From the NCBI RefSeq assembly GCF_000340965.1, contig NZ_ANAY01000003.1:186001-250000 (forward strand): a stretch of DNA of 64,000 bases. The letters are read 5' to 3'. Source of the DNA: Nocardiopsis kunsanensis DSM 44524 (GTDB taxonomy: Bacteria > Actinomycetota > Actinomycetes > Streptosporangiales > Streptosporangiaceae). The notes beneath the pieces were generated by a model. The model was not told the origin of the DNA and did no database searches. It worked only from the letters and a program-made list of their open reading frames with translations. Numbering within the stretch: position 1 is the stretch's first letter; each line of letters opens with the position of its first letter. Shown here in pieces: positions 58,272-64,000 of this stretch. The position numbers were made by a program, and so were the translations under genes.

Positions 58272-59957
58272 GTGGGCCACATCGACGTCAATCAGGTCGG
58301 CCACACCCTGCCGGACGGCCGGCCGCTGTTGGACGAGGTCTCCTTCCGGGTCGGCGAGGGGTCCAAGACCGCACTGATCGGCGCCAACGGCGCGGGCAAG
58401 AGCACTCTGCTGCGGTTGTTGCGGGGTGAGTCGGCGCCGCAGGCGGGTGCGGTGACCGTGGACGGCGAGCTGGGGGTGATGCCCCAGTTCGTGGGGCACG
58501 TGCGGGACACGACCACCGTGCACGAGCTGCTGGTCTCGGTCGCCCCGGCCGCGGTGCGGCGGGCGCACTCGGAGCTGGAGCGGGCCGAGGAGGCCATGAT
58601 GGTCTCCGAGGACGAGAAGACGCAGATGCGTTACGCCGAGGCAATCACCGGTTATCACGACGCCGGCGGCTACGAGGCCGAAGTGGTGTGGGACCAGTGC
58701 TGCGCTGCGGCCCTGGATGCCCCCTACGCCCGGTGCCGGTGGCGGGAGGTGCGTACGCTCTCCGGCGGGGAGCAGAAACGTCTGGTCATCGAGGCGCTCC
58801 TGCGTGGTCCGGCCCCGCTGCTGCTGTTGGACGAACCCGACAACTACCTGGACGTACCGGGCAAACGGTGGTTGGAGGAGGCGCTGCGGTCCAGCCCCAG
58901 GACCGTCCTGTTCGTCTCCCACGATCGTGAGCTCCTGAGCCGGGTCCCGGACCGGATCGTCACGGTAGAGCTGGGCGCGGCGGGCAACAGCGCCTGGGTG
59001 CACGGCGGCTCCTTCACCACCTACCACGAGGCGCGCCGGGAGCGGTTCGAGCGCCTGGACGAGCTGCGCCGCCGGTGGGACGAGGAGCACGCCAAGCTCA
59101 AGGCCCTGGTGCACGTGTTCAAGCAGAAGGCCTCCTACAACTCGGACATGGCTTCGCGGTACCGGTCGGCCACGACCCGGTTGCGCAGGTTCGAGGAGGC
59201 CGGTCCGCCGCAGCAGCGCCCCCGCGAGCAGAACCTGCGGATACGGCTGCGCGGGGGCCGTACCGGCAAACGTGCGCTGGTGTGCGAGAGCTTGGAGCTG
59301 ACCGGGCTGATGCGCCCCTTCGACCTGGAGGTGCGCTACGGCGAGCGGGTCGCGGTGCTGGGGGCGAACGGTTCGGGCAAGTCGCACTTCCTGCGCCTGC
59401 TGGCCGGTGGCGGCAGCCTCCCGGAGGGGTCGTTGCTGTCGGAGGAGGAACGGGACCGGATCGCCCCGGTCGCCCACGCCGGAAAGGCGCGGCTGGGTGC
59501 GCGGGTGTACCCGGGTTGGTTCGCGCAGACCCACGAACACCCGGAGTTCGCCGGCCGCACTCTGTTGCAGATCCTGCACGAGGGCGAGGGTTCCCGGAAG
59601 GGCCTGCCGCGCGAGGAGTCGGGCCGGGCGCTGGACCGCTACGAGCTGGCGCTGTCGGCCGAGCAGACCTTCGACACGCTCTCCGGGGGGCAGCAGGCGC
59701 GTTTCCAGATCCTGTTGTTGGAGCTGGCGGGGTCGACGATGCTGTTGCTCGACGAGCCGACCGACAACCTGGACGTGGTCTCGGCCGATGCGTTGGAGAG
59801 CGCGCTGGAACCTTTCGAGGGCACGGTCCTGTCGGTCACCCACGACCGGTGGTTCGCCCGGGGCTTCGACCGGTTCGTGATCTTCGGTGCCGACGGGCGG
59901 GTGCAGGAGAGCCCGGAGCCGGTGTGGGACGAGGGCGAGGTGCAGCGTCCGCGCTGA
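58272..59957 (+). CDS. ABC-F family ATPase
   Basis: 561 residues from GTG at 58272. Two soluble ABC domains without membrane segments: LIGANGAGKSTLLRLLRG, LSGGEQKRLVIEALLRG and LLLLDEPDNYLD; then VLGANGSGKSHFLRLLAG, LSGGQQARFQILLLELA and LLLDEPTDNLD. The linker (about 260-340) with AKLKALVHVFKQKASYNSDM is the ribosome P-site tRNA interaction motif region of ABC-F proteins. Members either protect ribosomes from antibiotics or rescue stalled translation; the nearest resistance class cannot be decided by eye. The ribosome site is weak, so the start is uncertain. Confidence 0.85.
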   Translation: MGHIDVNQVGHTLPDGRPLLDEVSFRVGEGSKTALIGANGAGKSTLLRLLRGESAPQAGAVTVDGELGVMPQFVGHVRDTTTVHELLVSVAPAAVRRAHSELERAEEAMMVSEDEKTQMRYAEAITGYHDAGGYEAEVVWDQCCAAALDAPYARCRWREVRTLSGGEQKRLVIEALLRGPAPLLLLDEPDNYLDVPGKRWLEEALRSSPRTVLFVSHDRELLSRVPDRIVTVELGAAGNSAWVHGGSFTTYHEARRERFERLDELRRRWDEEHAKLKALVHVFKQKASYNSDMASRYRSATTRLRRFEEAGPPQQRPREQNLRIRLRGGRTGKRALVCESLELTGLMRPFDLEVRYGERVAVLGANGSGKSHFLRLLAGGGSLPEGSLLSEEERDRIAPVAHAGKARLGARVYPGWFAQTHEHPEFAGRTLLQILHEGEGSRKGLPREESGRALDRYELALSAEQTFDTLSGGQQARFQILLLELAGSTMLLLDEPTDNLDVVSADALESALEPFEGTVLSVTHDRWFARGFDRFVIFGADGRVQESPEPVWDEGEVQRPR

Positions 59958-59982
59958 CCCCTGCCGGGCCGCGCGGGGCCGG

Positions 59983-60765
59983 TCAGTCGGGTACGGGCAG
60001 CTTCAGTTCGACCGTGGACGAGCAGTCGGTCAAGCACCCCTCCAGGTGCAGCTCACCGCCGGGTTCGGCGCGGGGGAAGTAGAAGGCGGCGAGGGTGCCG
60101 CTCCCGGCGTCGAGCTGGTGGCGGCCCGCGGCCAGGGATGCGGGGCGCCCGTCCCCGGAGCCGTCGGGGACGTAGGTGGCGCCGTCGAGGTCCAGGCCGG
60201 CCTCGTCGACGGTGGTGAGGTCGGCGGTGACGACGAGGGTGTTGTCGTCGATGGTGCGGTAGGCGCTGAGGAAGGTCGCCCGCACCCCCTCGGAGTCGTC
60301 CGTGCCGCCGTCCGCGGAGGACATGCGGGGGCCGGGGTCGACCCCGTTCACGCGCAGGTCCACGAGGCGTTCGTCGTCCTCGGTGAAGTCCTCGTAGACC
60401 ACGCACGAGGGTTCGCCGGCCGGTTCCTCGGTACGGCAGAGTTCGTGGGTCTCGGGCGTGCTCCGCACGTCGCTGTCCCGGACCGGGGCGCCCTCGTCCT
60501 GCCACGCCTGGAAGAGGGTGGCGTAATGGCGGAGGTAGTCGTGGGCTGTGGAGCCGTCCTCGGCCAGATCCAGGCCCTCGCGCATGCGGTCGGGGTCGGA
60601 GGCGGCGGCCAGCGCGGTCACGTAGTCGCGGACCAGGGTCGGGGAGGCTGCCCCGGATGCGGCGTCCCGGCCGCTCTGCTCGGCGTCCGCACCCGGGGCA
60701 GCACATCCGGGTCCGGCCAGCAGGGCCAGGGCCGCGGCGGCGGTGGATACGCGTGCGGAGAACAT
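59983..60765 (-). CDS. Hypothetical lipoprotein
   Basis: 260 residues. Signal peptide MFSARVSTAAAALALLAGPG followed by Cys-21; LAGPGC is a slightly unusual lipobox with Pro/Gly before Cys. The mature protein is acidic with four other Cys in two pairs (HELCRTEEPAGEPSCVVYED and LHLEGCLTDCSSTVE), probably disulfides. Its fold looks like two beta-rich halves after an N-terminal helical part (TLVRDYVTALAAASDPDRMR) similar to SnoaL-like secreted proteins. Family not identified. It is convergent with the ABC-F gene. Confidence 0.7.
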   Translation of the reverse strand: MFSARVSTAAAALALLAGPGCAAPGADAEQSGRDAASGAASPTLVRDYVTALAAASDPDRMREGLDLAEDGSTAHDYLRHYATLFQAWQDEGAPVRDSDVRSTPETHELCRTEEPAGEPSCVVYEDFTEDDERLVDLRVNGVDPGPRMSSADGGTDDSEGVRATFLSAYRTIDDNTLVVTADLTTVDEAGLDLDGATYVPDGSGDGRPASLAAGRHQLDAGSGTLAAFYFPRAEPGGELHLEGCLTDCSSTVELKLPVPD

Positions 60766-60862
60766 CGGCCTCCCCCGTGGGTCCCGGATACCACGAAGTC
60801 ACACGATAGAACGACACGCGTCAACGGAAGGATTTGCGACTCAAAGTCTGTTTTGTCCGTGT

Positions 60863-60892
60863 GGCGGGGCGCCCGGGTACGGGCACCCCGCC
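60863..60892 (-). terminator. Terminator of the P450 operon
   Basis: GGCGGGGCGCCCG (60863-60875) and CGGGCACCCCGCC (60880-60892) pair with one mismatch around GGTA, about ten bases after the P450 stop. An almost identical hairpin follows the next-but-one P450 gene at 63421-63448. Confidence 0.7.
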
Positions 60893-60901
60893 GCGACGGT
60901 G

Positions 60902-62146
60902 TCAGGGCCGCAACAGCACCGGGAGCTCCTTGAGACTGTTGACCGACAGGGCCGTGGCGACCTCGAGTTCTTCGTCGGGCACGGCCAACCGCAGGTCGGG
61001 GAAGCGCTCGAACAGCCTGGGCAGGATGATGCCGGCCTCCAGACGCGAGAGCGGAGCTCCGGGGCAGATGTGGGGCCCGTAGCCGAAGGTGATGTGTCGG
61101 CCGCGTGTGCGCCCCGGGTCGAACACGTCCGCGTCGTCGCCGAACTCCGCGCGGTCCTTGGCCGAGGCCCCGTAGTGGCTCAGTACGGCCTCGCCCTTGT
61201 CGATCCGCACTCCCCCGATCTCGACGTCCTCGGTGGCGAAGCGGAACATCAGGAGGTTGTTGGGTGCGTCGTGGCGCAAGGTCTCCTCGACGACCTGCTC
61301 CCAGGTGTACTCGCCCCGGCGCAGCCCGGCGTGTGCCTCCGGGTGGGCGAGCAGGGCCCGGACGGTGTTGTTGAGCAGGTTCACCGTGGTCTCGTGGCCG
61401 GCCGCGACCACGGTGAGCAGGGTGACGACGACCTCCTCGTCGGTGAGGGGCTGTTCGCCCTCCTCCGTGGCACGGATCAGGTCCGCGGTGAAATCGTCGC
61501 AATTGTCCAGGTCGGCGCGCTTGCGGGCGACCAGCTCGTCGAAGAACTGGTAGAGGGCACCGTAGATCCGCAGGTGTTCGCCCTCTTCGGTCGTGCCGGA
61601 GAAAAGCCGGGCGTACATGTCGCCGAGCTGCCCGTACTCCCGGCCCTCGACACCGTAGAGCTCGCCGATCACGGTCATGGGCACCTTGAAGGTGAATTCC
61701 GACCGCAGGTCCAGGGGCCGGGAGGCCAGACTCTCGAGCCGGTCCAGCTCCCGGTCGGTGATGCGTTCGATGTCCGGGCGCAGCCGTTCCACCCTGCGCG
61801 CGGAGAACGGGCCGGCGGTGAGCCTGCGCATCCGCCGGTGCGGGGCCCCGTCCAGGGCGAGCATGTTCGTGTCGTCCCGCGGAATGGTCCCCATGAGCGG
61901 CCAGGACTCGGTGACCGTACCGTTCCGGAAGTCCTCCCAGTGGTCGGTGCTCCGGACGAACCGCGGATCGTTGAGTACGGCCTTGGTGACGCCGTGGTGG
62001 GTGGTGGCCCAGGCGCGGACACCGCCGGGCAGCTCGACCCGGACGAGGGGCCCCTCCGTGAACAGACCTTCGCGGTCGGCCTGGACGTCGTCCGGTACGG
62101 CGTGGATGAGGCGGGCGCCGTCGGAGGTGTGCATGGGGCAGGACAT
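60902..62146 (-). CDS. Cytochrome P450 (CYP154/CYP105-like)
   Basis: 414 residues. Complete soluble bacterial P450: oxygen-binding helix VVAAGHETTVNLLNNTV, K-helix EETLR, and heme-Cys loop FGYGPHICPGAPLSRLEAG. The opening MSCPMHTSDGARLIHAVPDD and the ending RLAVPDEELEVATALSVNSL are of the CYP154 style. The ATG overlaps the stop of the next P450 by one base (TGATG), so they are co-translated. Redox partners are not encoded nearby. The C-terminal third and the downstream hairpin are close to those of the third P450 at 63459, indicating duplication. Confidence 0.9.
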   Translation of the reverse strand: MSCPMHTSDGARLIHAVPDDVQADREGLFTEGPLVRVELPGGVRAWATTHHGVTKAVLNDPRFVRSTDHWEDFRNGTVTESWPLMGTIPRDDTNMLALDGAPHRRMRRLTAGPFSARRVERLRPDIERITDRELDRLESLASRPLDLRSEFTFKVPMTVIGELYGVEGREYGQLGDMYARLFSGTTEEGEHLRIYGALYQFFDELVARKRADLDNCDDFTADLIRATEEGEQPLTDEEVVVTLLTVVAAGHETTVNLLNNTVRALLAHPEAHAGLRRGEYTWEQVVEETLRHDAPNNLLMFRFATEDVEIGGVRIDKGEAVLSHYGASAKDRAEFGDDADVFDPGRTRGRHITFGYGPHICPGAPLSRLEAGIILPRLFERFPDLRLAVPDEELEVATALSVNSLKELPVLLRP

Positions 62147-63357
62147 CAGAACGCTCCTAGCGGTGCGGCGGGTGTGAAGGCTGCAGGCAGTGCGGACACG
62201 CCGCGTACCCACGGCGAGGGGCGCCATCGCACTTGGTGGGGCGCGATGGCCAGTTCCAGGTCGGGCAACCGGTCGAGCAGGACCTCGATACCGGTGGTGG
62301 CGATGGTCTCGGCCAGCGTCCGGGCGCCGTAGGGGCACGAGTGCTCACCGTGGGAGAAGGACAGGTGCGCATGGTTGGCGGTGCTCGCCCCGGTACGCAC
62401 CTCCGGATCCTGGTTGGCGGCGGCGTAGCCCATCAGAACCAGGTCTCCCCTGCCGATGGTGTGTTGGCCGAGTACGACGTCGTGGACGGGGAAACGGCCG
62501 GCCACGATCTGTGAGGGCGAGTCCTCCCAGAGGACCTCGACGAGGGCGTCGCGCACGCTGCTGCGCGCGCCGGCCAGGGACACGGAGAAACGCTCGTCGG
62601 TGAGCATGAGCCGCAGGGCGTTGCCGATCCACTCCGAGGTGGTCTGGTCGCCGCCGCCCAGGACCGCGACGAGTTCGGCTACCAGGTCCTCGTCGCTGTG
62701 GCCGATCGGGTCTGCGATGAGCCGGGAGACCACATCGGGGCCCGGCCGGGCCCTGCGTTCGGTGATCAGGGCCTGGACGGTGCCGGCGATCCTCTCGTGG
62801 GCGCGCAGCGCCTCGGCCCCGGTCGCGTCGAAGACGGCGGTCATCTCTGCTGCCAGTCCCCGGGCCCTGTGGTCCTCGATCCCGTACATCCAGCACAGGA
62901 CGAGGATCGGTACGCGGGCGGCGTAGTCCGCGCGCAGGTCGACCCTGCCCGCGGTGCAGAAACCGTCCACCAGGCGGTCGCAGATGCGTGTGGTCACCGT
63001 CTGCACCTCCTGGGGTCCGGCGCTGTCCAGGGCGTGGTTGACCGCTCTGGCCCTGCGCCGGTGTTCCTCGCCCTCGGCGGAGAGCAGGTTGGGCAGCGGG
63101 GACAGCACAGGGTTGAGCGGCCAGTCCGCCGGAACCAGGTGCCAACCGTTCCACCTGCGTGAGCTGCGGGCGAAGGTCTCCGGGGTGCTCAGCACGTGGT
63201 GCAGTTCCCGGTAACCGATCACCAGCCAGGCCGGGACGTCACCGTCGGTCAGGACCGGAACGACCGGACCGTACCGGGTGCGCATCCACGCGTAGAAACC
63301 GGCAGGATCGGTGGAAAAGCGCGGGTCGGACAGCCTGACGGGGCCATCGAGAGGCAC
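62146..63357 (-). CDS. Cytochrome P450 lacking the ExxR motif (CYP157-like)
   Basis: 403 residues from GTG at 63357 with GAGG eight bases upstream. The heme loop is normal (FSHGEHSCPYGARTLAE), and the I-helix reads LGGGDQTTSEWIGNAL. The K-helix, where every ordinary P450 has ExxR, reads ALVEVLWEDSP, that is E-V-L-W: the Arg is replaced by Trp. The CYP157 family of Streptomyces is known for exactly this loss and is paired with CYP154 genes at the end of conservon (cvn) operons. Its function is unknown. Here it is sandwiched between two CYP154-like genes, consistent with that pairing. Confidence 0.85.
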   Translation of the reverse strand: MPLDGPVRLSDPRFSTDPAGFYAWMRTRYGPVVPVLTDGDVPAWLVIGYRELHHVLSTPETFARSSRRWNGWHLVPADWPLNPVLSPLPNLLSAEGEEHRRRARAVNHALDSAGPQEVQTVTTRICDRLVDGFCTAGRVDLRADYAARVPILVLCWMYGIEDHRARGLAAEMTAVFDATGAEALRAHERIAGTVQALITERRARPGPDVVSRLIADPIGHSDEDLVAELVAVLGGGDQTTSEWIGNALRLMLTDERFSVSLAGARSSVRDALVEVLWEDSPSQIVAGRFPVHDVVLGQHTIGRGDLVLMGYAAANQDPEVRTGASTANHAHLSFSHGEHSCPYGARTLAETIATTGIEVLLDRLPDLELAIAPHQVRWRPSPWVRGVSALPAAFTPAAPLGAF

Positions 63358-63420
63358 GGGTGTCCTCGCAAGGGGGTGTCGGGGGGCAGGGGGAGAAGGG
63401 GCCGGTCCGCGCGCGGACCG

Positions 63421-63448
63421 GCGGGGCGCCCGGGGACGGGCACCCCGC
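63421..63448 (-). terminator. Hairpin after the third P450 gene
   Basis: GCGGGGCGCCCG (63421-63432) pairs with CGGGCACCCCGC (63437-63448) with one mismatch, loop GGGA, ten bases after the stop. It copies the hairpin at 60863-60892. It could attenuate transcription into the CYP157-like gene. Confidence 0.6.
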
Positions 63449-63458
63449 AGCGACGGTG

Positions 63459-64000
63459 TCAGGGCCGCAACAGCACCGGGAGTTCCTTGAGGCTGTTGAC
63501 GACGATGGAGGGGTGGTTCTCCAGCTCGCTGTCGGGCACGGCGAGCCGCATGCGGGGGAAACGCTCGAACAGCTTCGGCAGGGCGATCCGGCCCTCCATG
63601 CGCGCCAGGTGGGACCCCGGGCACACGTGCGGCCCGTACCCGAAGGAGATGTGGCGCCCACGTTCACGCGTCAGGTCGAAGGTGTCGGGGTGGGGCTCGC
63701 TGCCGTGCTCGTCGCGGTCACGGCTGATCGCGCCGTAGGAGACCATCAGGGCCTGGCCCTTCTCGATGGTCACGCCCCCTGCCTCGACGTCCTCCGAGGC
63801 GAAGCGGAAGACGAAGTTGGAGGTGGGCGGGTCGAAGCGCAGGGTCTCCTCCACCACGGTGTCCCAACCGACCTTGCCCTGCTCGACCAGGGCGAACTGC
63901 TCGGGGTGGGTCAGCAGGGCCCGCACGGCGTTGGAGATGAGGTTGACGGTGGTCTCGTGTCCGGCCGCGACCACGACCTGGAGGGTTCCGCGGATCTCCA
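63459..64000 (-). CDS. Cytochrome P450, C-terminal part (5' end outside window)
   Basis: The frame is open to the right edge of the window; residues visible from there read EIRGTLQVVVAAGHETTVNL, the I-helix of a P450. K-helix EETLRFDPP and heme loop FGYGPHVCPGSHLARMEG are intact, and the end reads ELENHPSIVVNSLKELPVLL. The last 120 residues are strongly similar to the P450 at 60902. It resembles CYP154. It is probably the first P450 of an operon that begins beyond the window. Confidence 0.88.
   Translation of the reverse strand, partial: EIRGTLQVVVAAGHETTVNLISNAVRALLTHPEQFALVEQGKVGWDTVVEETLRFDPPTSNFVFRFASEDVEAGGVTIEKGQALMVSYGAISRDRDEHGSEPHPDTFDLTRERGRHISFGYGPHVCPGSHLARMEGRIALPKLFERFPRMRLAVPDSELENHPSIVVNSLKELPVLLRP

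Overview
The window is high-GC actinobacterial DNA. It is most like Nocardiopsis or a related Streptosporangiales genus: GTG and TTG starts are common, stop/start overlaps are frequent, and typical families appear (Cds1, DUF2397/DUF2398 Wadjet genes, DUF2243, paired P450s, IS5/IS3/IS605 relics). No rRNA, tRNA or CRISPR array was recognised. The left part (to about 45 kb) looks like an accessory region: defence-type genes, duplicated and broken genes and IS scars alternate with intact operons.

Layout. 1-1470: C-terminal end of a Ser/Thr kinase and a small membrane-anchored protein, converging on a strong hairpin. 1983-5375: an HTH plus N6-methylase-like protein, then a DUF4365 protein that seems to start at CTG, overlapped by an unknown 382-residue protein. 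5445-9616: an NrtR-like Nudix regulator divergent from a three-gene set (membrane protein, nucleoside-phosphorylase-family protein, membrane/DUF5919-like protein). The first two of these share an almost identical Gly/Asn/Gln-rich motif, at the C-terminus of one and the N-terminus of the other. 9613-11420: a duplicated RelE-domain fragment joined to a truncated flavin monooxygenase gene, which with an SDR gene lies behind a TPP riboswitch. 11440-16870: IS scars around a resistance cassette (UvrA-like ATPase, relic of a drr-type ABC transporter, TetR regulator). 17070-18480: plasmid-like patch with RepL-type genes and a 34-bp palindrome. 18661-28016: broken Nudix gene, MFS exporter, DUF1330 protein, RelE-UvrD helicase plus DUF262 pair, cysteine desulfhydrase Cds1 and a DUF4333 lipoprotein.

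28852-39078 is a complete four-carbon polyol operon pair. Divergent transcripts encode EltD, DUF2291 and an RbsABC-type transporter on one side and DerI, LerK and LerI on the other, with a SorC-family regulator at the far end. Together they should import erythritol or L-threitol and convert it to D-erythrose 4-phosphate, as established for Mycobacterium smegmatis.

39768-44097 again holds broken and duplicated genes: an AraC gene carrying a mini IS605-type insertion, a glycosyltransferase with a deleted relic copy 12 kb away, and tandem methyltransferases of which one is frameshifted. 44221-49939 has transport and metabolic genes (bile-acid-family symporter, SDR, ManA, DUF2243, NCS2 permease). 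49940-57240 is a Wadjet plasmid-defence operon (jetA-jetB-jetC) whose jetD nuclease-subunit gene is reduced to a 39-codon stub. Beyond it lie a membrane-bound Mrr-type nuclease, an ABC-F ATPase, a lipoprotein and three tandem P450 genes. The middle P450 lacks the ExxR motif, as in the CYP157 family, so a conservon may begin just outside the right edge.
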